64,000 nt of DNA. Origin: JAAXHF01 sp963665955 (GTDB lineage: Bacteria > Desulfobacterota > Binatia > Bin18). A model generated the notes under the pieces. The model did not search any database. It was not told the origin of the DNA and saw nothing but the letters and a program-made list of their open reading frames with translations. How positions within the stretch are numbered: position 1 is the first letter of the stretch; each line of letters opens with the position of its first letter. Location of the stretch: the NCBI GenBank assembly GCA_965231765.1, contig OZ246887.1:5332001-5396000 (forward strand). The letters run 5' to 3'. Shown here in pieces: positions 34,007 to 42,874 of this stretch. Both the position numbers and the translations under genes were made by a program.

Positions 34007-34091
34007 GTAGGGGCGATCCTTGTCTTCGCCCTGCTGGATGCTGGATGCTGGGTGCAACCTGCCGATGGGCGCTCACAAGGATCGCCCCTAC
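34007..34091. repeat. MITE-like element with perfect 17-bp terminal inverted repeats
   Basis: GTAGGGGCGATCCTTGT at 34007-34023 is repeated inverted at 34075-34091 (ACAAGGATCGCCCCTAC). The 51-base interior contains a short direct repeat (GCTGGATGCTGGATGCTG). Size, termini and lack of coding sequence fit a miniature palindromic repeat of the type scattered in many environmental genomes. The 63 bases after it carry no gene and contain only the MFS leader. Confidence 0.6.
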
Positions 34092-34154
34092 ACCGTGTAG
34101 CAATTTTTTGTGGACTGATTTAGACAGGACCTAGACAAGACCCATGGGAGGAGC

Positions 34155-35534
34155 ATGAGAGCTGAAGCAGCCTATTCTGAAGCGACTCCGAACAACGCCG
34201 CACAATCCCAAGGCAAACCACGCTTTCGATTTGCAGTCATGGGCGCGCTGTGGTTGACTTTTTTCTTTTTGTTCCTCGATCGGGTCAATATTTCCATGGC
34301 TGCGCCGTATCTCATGGATGAGTTGGGCTTTAGCGGCAAGCAAATGGGGCTCGTCCTGAGCATCTATTATTGGGGTTATCTTGTTGGGCAGTTGAGTGGT
34401 GGGGTGGTGGCCGACCGGTATGGTATTCGGAAATGGGCAACGGTTATGTTTTTTATGTGGTGTGTCATGACGGTACTGACTGGCATGTGTCACTCCCTCT
34501 TCCAATTCTGCGTCGTCCGAGGGTTCTTTGGTTTATCCGAAGGCGCAGTCGCCAACCCACTCCACAAGATTGAAAACCACTGGGTGCTGCCGCATGAACG
34601 CGGCTGGGTCTACGGTGTGGCCATGGGGTGCGGATATATGGGTTTGGTCATTGGTACGCCTGTGGTTGCCTGGCTCATTACTAGCTGGGGCTGGCGGGTA
34701 ATGTTTTATAGCACTGGTCTCCTGACCGTCTTCGGTGTCTTTTTGTTTTGGCTCCTGGTGTACGATCATCCGCACCAGCACCCTTGGATATCAGAAGAAG
34801 AAAAGCGCCTCATTGAAGATGCTGTAGCCAAAGACCGGGTGACGTATAATCCAGACGCGGAGGCTGCCCAGATCCTCTCTTTTCGCGACAGCCTGGGGCT
34901 CCTGGCTGGCAATTGGGCCTTCTGGGCCATTTGTACCGCTGGGTTTTTTATGGTTGGCGTCTTTTTTACCAACCTGAGTTGGTTGCCCGGCTATCTGGTT
35001 AAAGACCGGGGTTTTACGGTTATGAATAGCGGTATCTATCTGATTCTGCCCTATTTGGCTGCCTTTGCCGGTGCCTTGGCGTGCGGCTACATTGGTGATC
35101 GGATTGGAAACCGGAGTGGCGTGGGTGCGTGCACTGGATTCTTAACCGTACCGGCTATCCTTGGACTGGTGTTCAGTCAGGACGTGACGGCGGTGATTGG
35201 ATTGATGTGTCTGATGCTGTTTCTGAACGCGGCGGCGGTGAACACGCTGATTGTTCTGCTCTTTGATATTTTGCCAGACGAAGTCTTAGGTATGGCGGTC
35301 GGCATCTTTGCTGGGATCTTTGGCGGGCTGGGTGGAGTCATCGGTCCACTGGTGATGGGTTACTCGTTTGATGCCACGGGGTCGTTTCTGGGAGGATTTG
35401 TGGTGCTGGCAGCAGGCATTTTTCTGGGCGCTAGCCTGCTGACGCCTGTGTTTTTCTACGAACGGCGAATTAAAAGAGAGAAACGAGAGAAGGCTGCGTT
35501 TGGTGTCCAGCCTAAGGCGGTTCCAGCATCATAG
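34155..35534 (+). CDS. MFS transporter, anion:cation symporter-like
   Basis: A 459-residue 12-helix major-facilitator carrier in the inner membrane. The first loop motif GGVVADRYGIRKW and the repeat at the second half are present (GYIGDRIGNRSG). N-terminal FLDRVNISMAAPYL is typical of the ACS (D-galactonate/glucarate) group. Transports a small organic anion or related compound; the substrate is unknown. It follows the CuMMO unit across a terminator and a repeat element, so it is probably transcribed separately. Confidence 0.87.
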   Translation: MRAEAAYSEATPNNAAQSQGKPRFRFAVMGALWLTFFFLFLDRVNISMAAPYLMDELGFSGKQMGLVLSIYYWGYLVGQLSGGVVADRYGIRKWATVMFFMWCVMTVLTGMCHSLFQFCVVRGFFGLSEGAVANPLHKIENHWVLPHERGWVYGVAMGCGYMGLVIGTPVVAWLITSWGWRVMFYSTGLLTVFGVFLFWLLVYDHPHQHPWISEEEKRLIEDAVAKDRVTYNPDAEAAQILSFRDSLGLLAGNWAFWAICTAGFFMVGVFFTNLSWLPGYLVKDRGFTVMNSGIYLILPYLAAFAGALACGYIGDRIGNRSGVGACTGFLTVPAILGLVFSQDVTAVIGLMCLMLFLNAAAVNTLIVLLFDILPDEVLGMAVGIFAGIFGGLGGVIGPLVMGYSFDATGSFLGGFVVLAAGIFLGASLLTPVFFYERRIKREKREKAAFGVQPKAVPAS

Positions 35535-35859
35535 AAAATATTGGGGAATCGGAGCCGGTGGAGTGCACTGACAAGGACATTGCTCTCCCGCTCTACTGAC
35601 AAAAAGAATTGACCAATTTTTCCACCCTGGGCCTGTATCCGTCCCGATGCTGAGGCGTTGTCTAGTGTCCGCCCTTGACAACCAAGGGTGGTGGGATAGA
35701 TGAGAGGGGAAGTGAAAGGCCGCTTTTGTCCAGTCAGGAAGAATGTGCGTGATCTATCTCAGCCAAACGAATAAGATTTTGTCCCTAACAGAATTTTCTG
35801 TCATACGATAAGAGTCGGCAATACGGATCTGCAATAAGAACCTGAAAGACGTCCAAGCC
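35535..35859. other. Intergenic region without recognised gene
   Basis: About 325 bases between the MFS gene and a small lipoprotein gene. It contains no open frame with family resemblance and no inverted repeat or terminator that I could support. It probably holds the promoter of the downstream metal-related group. Confidence 0.4.
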
Positions 35860-36213
35860 TTGAAACAGCGCTCGAATACATATACACACAAGGGCGCTGC
35901 CGCACTCGGCTGCATCTGGCGCTGTTATTTTCTTTTGTTGGTGCTTATAGGGCTTGGCTGTGACCCGCCACCGCCGCCAGATAGGCTCGTCGGCCAAGGA
36001 GAAGTGAAACAGCTGATTGTGCATGATCGACGCGTTGTCATTGATCATGGACCAATTCCGACCCTCTTCCCAGCAAAAACTTCTAGCTTTGCGCTGAGAG
36101 GTCCTGCCCTCTTGAAGCAGTGTACGCCTGGCGAGCGGGTTCGTTTTACTCTTGAGCGAGGTGAGCAGACCTTATACCTTGTCAAAATTGAAAAACTCGC
36201 CGATACAGAATGA
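35860..36213 (+). CDS. Lipoprotein with a degenerate CusF-like domain
   Basis: A 117-residue protein. A hydrophobic signal with a possible lipobox (LIGLGC) leads into GEVKQLIVHDRRVVIDHG, then ALLKQCTPGERVRFTLE and LYLVKIEKL, the strand order of copper chaperone CusF/SCO-associated domains. The canonical His-Trp-Met-Met site is mostly lost: the methionine segment reads LFPAKTSSF. The start codon is uncertain (TTG at 35860; no ATG is available). A metal role is therefore only suggested. It stands 79 bp ahead of the nickel permease. Confidence 0.55.
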   Translation: MKQRSNTYTHKGAAALGCIWRCYFLLLVLIGLGCDPPPPPDRLVGQGEVKQLIVHDRRVVIDHGPIPTLFPAKTSSFALRGPALLKQCTPGERVRFTLERGEQTLYLVKIEKLADTE

Positions 36214-36292
36214 GTGAATAAGCGAGAGTGGAACATCTTGTGTTAAAAACGTCCCGAATTTGTCAGACTGTTTTTTGCGAAGGACATCGACC

Positions 36293-37006
36293 GTGACCCT
36301 TGTCGCTACGCTCGCTCTTGGCCTCACTCTTGGTGTCAAACACGCTTTTGATGCGGATCACCTCGTCGCGGTCTCAAGCATGGTGACCCGTGAACGATCG
36401 GTCTGGCATTCTGTCTGGATTGGTGTGACATGGGGGATCGGCCATACCGCTACTTTATTCCTCGTGGGGCTGGTTGTCCTGGGGTTGAAACAACAGATTC
36501 CGACCCCGGTTGGGCTTGGTCTTGAATGCCTAGTCGGTATTATGCTGATTGGGCTTGGGGTGGCGACTGTAATCGAGGCACGCAGAAAACGTTTACATGC
36601 CCATCGGCACAGTCATGGCAATTCTGAAAATACCGAACATATCCATTTTCATAGCCATATGGAGCACGCAAGCCATGGACATAGCCATCTCATTGGTTTT
36701 GGATGGAAACCTCTGTTAGTTGGGATGGTGCATGGGCTGGCAGGGAGTGCGGCGCTCATGATTCTCATCCTGGCAAGCTTGCCGTCTGCCACGCTTGGGC
36801 TTGTGTACCTAGTCGTTTTTGGAGCTGGGTCTATACTCGGGATGGGGCTCGTCAGTCTGTGTATGGGCCTCTTTTTTTCCTTTGCCAGCAATCGCTTGCC
36901 AACCTGGGATCACGATCTGGGCCTGGCTGTTGGGATATTGAGTACCGTCTTTGGTGTTGGGATTGTAGTCGAAATTGGGTTCATACAGGGCTTCTTTTTT
37001 TCTTAA
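36293..37006 (+). CDS. Nickel/cobalt permease of the NiCoT/UreH type
   Basis: A 237-residue inner-membrane protein. The signature HAFDADHLVAVSSM appears in the first helix, and a second conserved GITHGxGH-like block reads GVTWGIGHTATLF. A histidine-rich cytosolic loop (HAHRHSHGNSEN, HIHFHSHMEHASHGHSHL) is typical for metal sensing or binding. GTG 36293 after GAAGG is preferred over TTG 36260. LarC follows 14 bp downstream, so nickel is the likely cargo. Confidence 0.82.
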   Translation: MTLVATLALGLTLGVKHAFDADHLVAVSSMVTRERSVWHSVWIGVTWGIGHTATLFLVGLVVLGLKQQIPTPVGLGLECLVGIMLIGLGVATVIEARRKRLHAHRHSHGNSENTEHIHFHSHMEHASHGHSHLIGFGWKPLLVGMVHGLAGSAALMILILASLPSATLGLVYLVVFGAGSILGMGLVSLCMGLFFSFASNRLPTWDHDLGLAVGILSTVFGVGIVVEIGFIQGFFFS

Positions 37007-37020
37007 TTCTCTTCACTATT

Positions 37021-38184
37021 ATGAAAATCGCCTATTTTGATGCATTTTCTGGGATAAGCGGGGATATGACGGTGGGGGCCTTCCTCCACCTCGGTGTTTC
37101 GCTTGATACGGTACAGGAAGCCTTGGGGGGGCTTGCTCTGACAGGCTATAGCATGAGCCAGACGACGCGCGTGCAAAGCGGTATTCAGGCCGTCAAGTTT
37201 CAGGTCAGCGTCCACGAGCCGCAAGGAGAACGCAGCTTTCGGTCGATTGTTGCACTGATTCGAGACAGTCGCTTAGCGCCTCAGATCAAAGACACCGCCA
37301 TCCGTATTTTTAGCGTTTTGGCCGAAGCCGAAGGACAGGTGCACGGGGTCGTTCCTGAAGAGGTGCACTTTCATGAAGTCGGGGCTGTAGACTCTATTGT
37401 CGATATCATCGGAACGGCCGTGTGTCTCAATGTCCTTGGGGTAGAGCAGGTCTATGTTTCAGCCCTGCCTCTTGGCAGCGGCATGGTGCCCTCGCGTCAC
37501 GGTATTTTGCCTGTTCCTGGACCGGCAACCGTCGAATTGCTCAAGAGATTTCTCGTGCGCTTTGCCGATGGTGACAGCGAGTTAGTGACGCCAACCGGGG
37601 CGGCTATCCTGGCTGCCCTAGCCCAGCCTATAGCGGTGCCGGTCATGCAGGTCGAGGCTGTGGGGTATGGGGCTGGTGAGCGGACACTGGCAGATCGTCC
37701 GAATGTCCTGCGGGTGCTGATTGGGCAAACCCAGGGTGTGGTACAAACGGATCAGCTGCTCGTTTTGGAAACGAACATTGATGACCTGAATCCTGAGTTT
37801 TATGAACACATTATGGAGCGCTTGCTCAGTGCCGGCGCGCGTGACGTGTTTCTGTGTCCGATTCATATGAAGAAGAATCGGCCTGGCATTCTGTTGTGGG
37901 TGCTGTGTCAAGCGGCTGATCGGGAACAGCTGAGCGGTGTGCTATTTGCTGAAACCTCAACCCTGGGCATTCGATCATATCCGGTTGATCGGGTTGCCCT
38001 ACGGCGCGAACAGAAAACGGTCGAGACCCAATATGGAGCGATACGGATCAAACTCGCCCATCAGCCCAACGGCCGTATCCATCTAGCGCCAGAGTACGAA
38101 GACTGCAAACGCTACGCGCAGGAGCAAGACGTTCCGCTCAAAGTCGTGTATGAGGCGGCGCTGCACGCGGCGCAAGAGGGGTAG
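37021..38184 (+). CDS. larC: LarC, nickel-pincer cofactor nickel-insertion protein
   Basis: A 387-residue protein of the LarC/DUF111 family that inserts nickel, using CTP, into the pyridinium thiocarboxylate cofactor of lactate racemase-type enzymes. Start MKIAYFDAFSGISGDM is the canonical opening; the C-terminal LETNIDDLNPEFYEHIMERL is the second hallmark. It is one uninterrupted frame, unlike the split, frameshift-dependent LarC of lactobacilli. The permease gene upstream fits nickel supply. LarA, LarB and LarE are not in this window. Confidence 0.9.
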   Translation: MKIAYFDAFSGISGDMTVGAFLHLGVSLDTVQEALGGLALTGYSMSQTTRVQSGIQAVKFQVSVHEPQGERSFRSIVALIRDSRLAPQIKDTAIRIFSVLAEAEGQVHGVVPEEVHFHEVGAVDSIVDIIGTAVCLNVLGVEQVYVSALPLGSGMVPSRHGILPVPGPATVELLKRFLVRFADGDSELVTPTGAAILAALAQPIAVPVMQVEAVGYGAGERTLADRPNVLRVLIGQTQGVVQTDQLLVLETNIDDLNPEFYEHIMERLLSAGARDVFLCPIHMKKNRPGILLWVLCQAADREQLSGVLFAETSTLGIRSYPVDRVALRREQKTVETQYGAIRIKLAHQPNGRIHLAPEYEDCKRYAQEQDVPLKVVYEAALHAAQEG

Positions 38185-38284
38185 GGGTGGCGGACGAACC
38201 GACTGCTTCAACTTCAGCCAAGCGCTTTTTTCTCCCTCGCCCTCCAGGGAGAGGAGACTGCTTTGCAAAATAAATAACGATGGG

Positions 38285-38734
38285 TTACGAAATGAGATCG
38301 GCCAACACTTCAGCCGGATGAGAACCGGCATTGACCGATCCATACACTCGCTGAATCTCCCCCGCCTCGTTAATCAGATAACTCATACGTTTGGCATAGC
38401 CTGCCTTGGCATCGTCACACGCCCCGTAGGCCAGACCGAGCGCGCGGTCCGTATCACACAGGAGGAGGAAGGGGAAATCAAACTTCTGGGCAAAGGCAGC
38501 ATTTTCGGCGACTGTGTCAAAGCTCACACCGAAGACTTCAACATTCTGGGCTTGGAAGTCTGCAATCTGGTCGCGGAACCCGCGACCTTCGGTCGTTCAG
38601 CCAGGTGTATCGGCCTTGGGGTAGAACCACAACAAGACTTTTTTTCCTGCGAGGCTTGCAAGCGTAAGCTCTTGGCCCTGATGGGTGAGCACGCTGAATG
38701 CCGGAGCCGCATCGCCAACAGATAAGAGGGGCAT
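38285..38734 (-). CDS. bcp: Selenocysteine-containing Bcp/PrxQ peroxiredoxin
   Basis: A 149-residue peroxiredoxin if the in-frame TGA at 38597-38599 is read as selenocysteine (residue 46). The context is FYPKADTPG-TGA-TTEGRGFRDQ, and the family has the peroxidatic Cys in TPGCT exactly there. Both flanks are conserved (VGDAAPAFSVLTHQG before, FGVSFDTVAENAAF after). The resolving Cys, normally five residues on, is Arg51, so it would be a one-Sec enzyme. ATG 38734 follows AGGAAGGAAG. An eight-base perfect hairpin sits right after the TGA. Function: hydroperoxide reduction. Confidence 0.88.
38569..38587 (-). promoter_or_regulatory. Candidate bacterial SECIS hairpin
   Basis: GGTCGCGG and CCGCGACC form a perfect eight-base stem with a three-base loop GTT. 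The loop G is the 18th base after the TGA, identical to the spacing in the peroxiredoxin-like selenoprotein at 18.5 kb. This stability and position fit a SelB-binding bacterial SECIS. Confidence 0.8.
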
Positions 38735-38811
38735 GGATGTCTTCCTTCCTGTTCTCGTTGAATAGTTATTCAGTGACTATACAGTAGCTAGAGAGACATT
38801 CTAGATGTTTG

Positions 38812-40749
38812 CTACGTTGCGACCCGTAGCAATGCCTCTTGGTTCATTTCGATCGTCGCCTGCTTTTTGAGGTACTGTATCAACTCGCCACCAGCCCCTG
38901 CACGCTTGTGATTCAGGATCTCTTCACGGATAGTGTCTTTTTGCTTTTCGAATTCGTCTGGACTGGCTGGAATGTGTTCGAAGAGAACAGCCACAAAGGC
39001 ACTCCCACCCCACACGTATACCTCTGGGACGACTGGGTTTTCAGGGGTGAGGCGAAACGCCGCCTTTTTCATCGCTGGCAGGCTCCCAATCTTAGGGATA
39101 TAGCCGCCTTGACGAGCAAACGCCCCCGTCTCTTCAATCTCAGGTGCTTCTTCCCCCTCATGTACTTCCTGTTCGATGACCCGTGCCAGGGACTTGCTTT
39201 CTTTCACCCGGCTCAGCAAAGTTTCAGCCTTTTCTTTGGCCAGCTGCTCAGCTTGTTCACTTTTGTAACGGTCTTCTATCTTGTCTCTGACATCAGCAAA
39301 GTCAGGAATGAATGAGTCTGTCTTTTCATGGGTGAGGATAAGATACGAAGTCTCGCCAACTTGGACTGGATTACTCACACTGCCCGGATCAGTATTAAAT
39401 GCGGCTTGGAGGACCTGCGGCTGGCGTCCTAGGGCGGGCACGGTCTCATTACGGGCAAGCAAGCGGCTTTCCACGACGGTCAAGCCTCTGGCTTCGACAA
39501 GGTCTTTGAACGTCGCCCCTGACCGGACGTGCTGTTGATCTTGCCGGGCTGCCTCCTGGGCTTTCTCTTGGGCGTGTTCGCTTACGAGTTCCTCTTGAAT
39601 TTCTTCGGCGACCTCTTCGAGTGGGCGGGCTCGTTCGGCTTCTTGAGCTTCAACCTTAATGATATGGAATCCAAATTGGGTTTCGACAATATCGCTGACT
39701 TCCCCGACGGGAAGGCTGAAAGCCGCTTCTTCAAACGCTTTGAGCATCCGGCCTCGGGTGAAGAAACCGAGATCACCGCCTTTTGTTCCAGAGGCAGTAT
39801 CTTCGGAATATTCTTCGGCTAAGGCGGCAAAATCTTCCCCGTCTTTGACCCGTTCGAGCAACGCGGTGGCCGCGGCACGGACTTCAGCTTTCTCTTCATC
39901 TGTTGCGTCGGACTCGACATTTAACAAAATGTGTCGTGCCTGGATACGTTCCTTCGTCGTAAACCGCTCGTCTTTTTGGGTGCTATACAGGGCTTTTACC
40001 TCTGCTTCCGAAACCGCTATGTCGAGAGAAAAGTGGTCCGCTGGATAGGCTGCATAGGCAAAGCGTACCTGTTCAGGCTGGCGAAAGGACTCACGGTGAG
40101 TATTATAAAACGTTTCCAGGGCTTCGGGCTCGACGGTGACCGCGTCGAGGAAGTCGGCTGCGGCAATCTTGATAAATTCCAGATCGACTTTTTCCTGTCG
40201 TGAGTTAAAGAGTTCCCGGACTTCGGTATCGGTAACTTGCACATTGCTGATAATCAGGTCGCGCATTTTATTGGTAAGCAGTTGGGTACGCTGGTCGTCT
40301 TCAAATTCGCGCGGGGTCATGCGAAACGTCCGCAGCAGACGCCGGTAACGCTCAGAGCTGAACTCCCCATAAGCTTGAAAAGCCGCCAGATCAACAATCG
40401 CTTCACGCACCTCGTTGTCTGTGACCGTCAAACCGATCTGCTGGGCTTCGGCTTCCATGAGTTGCCTGTCAATAAGCTGCTGCAGAGTTTGATCTTTTAA
40501 GTTTAAGCTTTGGGCCAGTTCTGGGGTCCACTTGTCTTTATAAATCTTCTGATACGAGGCTTTCACGTTCTCATAAGCGCGTTGGAAGGCTCGGGCTGAT
40601 ATCGGGCGATTATCTACCGTTGCAACAGCCTCAATTGGGCTTGTGTCGCCAGAACCTCCCACCCCCCAAAAAATGAAGACAAGGGAGATAATGCCAAAAA
40701 TGAGCTTGACCCCAATTGATCGGGTCCGTTTTCGCATAAAGTCCAGCAT
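38812..40749 (-). CDS. ppiD: PpiD-like periplasmic peptidyl-prolyl isomerase
   Basis: A 645-residue protein with an N-terminal membrane anchor (GVKLIFGIISLVFIFWGVGG), a SurA-type chaperone region, a central parvulin domain (ERIQARHILLNV, then GGDLGFFTRGRMLKAFEEA and QFGFHIIKVE) and a long coiled C-terminal region. Helps fold outer-membrane and periplasmic proteins. It is divergent from mreB with 228 bp between, which contain TTGACA at 40884 but no good -10. Length and domain order fit PpiD. Confidence 0.88.
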   Translation of the reverse strand: MLDFMRKRTRSIGVKLIFGIISLVFIFWGVGGSGDTSPIEAVATVDNRPISARAFQRAYENVKASYQKIYKDKWTPELAQSLNLKDQTLQQLIDRQLMEAEAQQIGLTVTDNEVREAIVDLAAFQAYGEFSSERYRRLLRTFRMTPREFEDDQRTQLLTNKMRDLIISNVQVTDTEVRELFNSRQEKVDLEFIKIAAADFLDAVTVEPEALETFYNTHRESFRQPEQVRFAYAAYPADHFSLDIAVSEAEVKALYSTQKDERFTTKERIQARHILLNVESDATDEEKAEVRAAATALLERVKDGEDFAALAEEYSEDTASGTKGGDLGFFTRGRMLKAFEEAAFSLPVGEVSDIVETQFGFHIIKVEAQEAERARPLEEVAEEIQEELVSEHAQEKAQEAARQDQQHVRSGATFKDLVEARGLTVVESRLLARNETVPALGRQPQVLQAAFNTDPGSVSNPVQVGETSYLILTHEKTDSFIPDFADVRDKIEDRYKSEQAEQLAKEKAETLLSRVKESKSLARVIEQEVHEGEEAPEIEETGAFARQGGYIPKIGSLPAMKKAAFRLTPENPVVPEVYVWGGSAFVAVLFEHIPASPDEFEKQKDTIREEILNHKRAGAGGELIQYLKKQATIEMNQEALLRVAT

Positions 40750-40977
40750 GGGTTATTCTCCTTACGTATGTCTAGATTCTTCTAATATAATACAGTGTTA
40801 TGATTTGTCTATGCTCGTCCGCTCAAGAGCCCTATGACAGCAGGAAATGGTATGGGAGGTTGAGTGACAAAAAAGCCTTATATTTGACAGGCTTGCTCTT
40901 TTTACGTGATTTTGTTAATACAACGTTCTGCGGCTTATGTTTTAGTAGGCTGATGTTGGTACATAAGGAAATAAAAC

Positions 40978-42012
40978 ATGTCCCTGAGTTCGTTGTGGGG
41001 GTTCTTGTCTGACGACTTAGCGATTGACCTAGGAACGGCCAATACCCTGATCTACGTAAAAGGACAAGGAATTGTCTGTAATGAGTCATCGGTCGTTGCT
41101 GTCCAAAAAGACTCACGTGGCTCCCGACGTATCCTAGCTGTCGGTCTTGAGGCAAAAAGGATGTTAGGCCGCACGCCTGGCAACATTGTGGCAATCAGGC
41201 CACTCAGAGATGGAGTGATTGCTGATTTTGAAACCACAGAGGCTATGTTGCGCTATTTCATCCAAAAGGTCCATAACCATCGGCCATGGATCCGTCCCCG
41301 CATCGTTATCTGTGTCCCGAATGGTATTACCGAAGTAGAAAAGCGGGCGGTGAAAGAGTCGGCTGAGTCAGCCGGGGCGCGTGAGGTGTACCTGATGGAG
41401 GAGCCTATGGCCGCAGCGATTGGTGCGGGTTTGCCAGTGTCCGAACCAGTTGGTAATATGATCGTAGACATTGGTGGAGGCACGACGGAAGTTGCGGTAA
41501 TTTCTCTGTCTGGGGTTGTTTTTTCGCGCTCAGCACGAATTGGCGGGGACATGATGGATGAGGCGATCATCCAGCACATCAAGCGCAAATACAATGTCAT
41601 GGTTGGCGAACGGACGGCAGAGTTGATCAAGATTACCATTGGCTCGGCTTATCCGGGCGAGGAAATACAGACTATGGAGATCAAAGGCCGTGACATGGTT
41701 GCCGGTATCCCCAAGGTCGTTGCGCTGTCTGATGAAGAGATTCGGGACTGCCTGTTGGAGTCGATTAATCAAATTGTGGAAGTTATCCGAGTAGCGCTCG
41801 AACGTACCCCTCCGGAACTCGCCTCGGATATTGTTGATAAGGGCATCGTCTTAGCCGGGGGAGGGGCGTTGCTGCGCAACCTGGACGCCCTTTTACGTGA
41901 AGAGATCGGTTTACCTGTTTTTCTGGCTGATGATCCCTTGACTGCGGTGGTGTTAGGGGCTGGCAAAGCCTTAGATGAATTATCTCTGCTGCGAGAGGTC
42001 GCTATCCAGTAA
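40978..42012 (+). CDS. mreB: Rod shape-determining protein MreB
   Basis: A 344-residue actin homologue. LAIDLGTANTLIYVKGQGI, EPMAAAIGAGLPV, VDIGGGTTEVAVISLSG and LAGGGALLRNLDALL are all present. Polymerises under the inner membrane and directs lateral wall synthesis. It starts the mreB-mreC-mreD-mrdA-rodA operon, 40 bp before mreC. Confidence 0.97.
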   Translation: MSLSSLWGFLSDDLAIDLGTANTLIYVKGQGIVCNESSVVAVQKDSRGSRRILAVGLEAKRMLGRTPGNIVAIRPLRDGVIADFETTEAMLRYFIQKVHNHRPWIRPRIVICVPNGITEVEKRAVKESAESAGAREVYLMEEPMAAAIGAGLPVSEPVGNMIVDIGGGTTEVAVISLSGVVFSRSARIGGDMMDEAIIQHIKRKYNVMVGERTAELIKITIGSAYPGEEIQTMEIKGRDMVAGIPKVVALSDEEIRDCLLESINQIVEVIRVALERTPPELASDIVDKGIVLAGGGALLRNLDALLREEIGLPVFLADDPLTAVVLGAGKALDELSLLREVAIQ

Positions 42013-42052
42013 GAATACACGGATAGAGGCAAACAGGTACTGAGCAATACCT

Positions 42053-42874
42053 ATGCACGATTGGTTTCGGCGCTACAAAGTTTTCCTGTCTTGCGGGTTC
42101 TTCCTGGCCCTCTCTGTGTTTCTGGCGACACTGAACGCCAGTTCGCCCCATCGTGTCGATCCTGTTGGAGTGGTATTTCTGGAAGCTATGCTGCCGCTCC
42201 AGATTGGAGTGACAGTGGCAGGCCGTGGAGTCGAGCAGGTGTGGGGTAGCTATTTTGACCTATGGTCTGCCCACCGGGATAATGATCTGCTCCGCCAACG
42301 GGTAGGGGAGTTAGAGCAGCTCGCCCAGCGGGCAGTTGAGGTCAATCTGGCCAACCAACGTCTGCAGCAGCTCTTAGATTTGCAGGCCAAAATTGAGTCG
42401 CCTACGGTCGCTGCTCGTGTCATTGGACGAGGTCCAGCGTTATGGGTGAACCGGATTATTCTTGATAAGGGCACACAGCAGAACATGGCCAAAGATATGG
42501 TCGCCCTTGTTGCCGAGGGCATTGTGGGACGGGTGGTATCAACCAGTGCCCATACGGCACAGGTGCTATTGGCTTCTGATCCGAGCAGTGGAATTGATGC
42601 ATTAGTACAGCGTACCCGCGACCGGGGTATTGTCGTTGGCACGGGCAATGGACGTGGGACGCTCAAATATATTCCTGATGGGACTGATGTGAGAGTTGGC
42701 GATAACGTGGTTGCATCAGGTCTGGATGAGATATTTCCCAAAGGCCACCCGATTGGGAGCGTCGTTCGGATCGGCATGAAGGATAGAGGAATGTTTGAAG
42801 ATGTGGAGGTGCGGCTTCATGTTGAGTTTGCCAAGTTGGAAGAAGTTTTGGTCATCACCGGCCGATCCCAATAG
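42053..42874 (+). CDS. mreC: Rod shape-determining protein MreC
   Basis: A 273-residue membrane-anchored periplasmic protein. N-terminal helix (VFLSCGFFLALSVFLATLNA), a coiled coil (LLRQRVGELEQLAQRAVEV) and two beta-barrel-like domains with GVVGRV-type blocks (VAEGIVGRVVSTS, NVVASGLDEIFPKGHPIG). Links MreB to the PBP2/RodA wall machinery. Its 3' end overlaps mreD. Confidence 0.95.
   Translation: MHDWFRRYKVFLSCGFFLALSVFLATLNASSPHRVDPVGVVFLEAMLPLQIGVTVAGRGVEQVWGSYFDLWSAHRDNDLLRQRVGELEQLAQRAVEVNLANQRLQQLLDLQAKIESPTVAARVIGRGPALWVNRIILDKGTQQNMAKDMVALVAEGIVGRVVSTSAHTAQVLLASDPSSGIDALVQRTRDRGIVVGTGNGRGTLKYIPDGTDVRVGDNVVASGLDEIFPKGHPIGSVVRIGMKDRGMFEDVEVRLHVEFAKLEEVLVITGRSQ

Noticed and set aside
36703..37020. 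Upstream extension of the LarC frame
   Set aside because: It overlaps the nickel permease in another frame and the canonical LarC start is MKIAYFDAFSG.
37021..38184. Programmed frameshift in larC
   Set aside because: The gene is one continuous frame of normal length, so no split is needed.
40884..40912. TTGACA promoter for mreB
   Set aside because: The -35 is perfect but the -10 at the correct spacing reads TGATTT, so it is not reported as a promoter.
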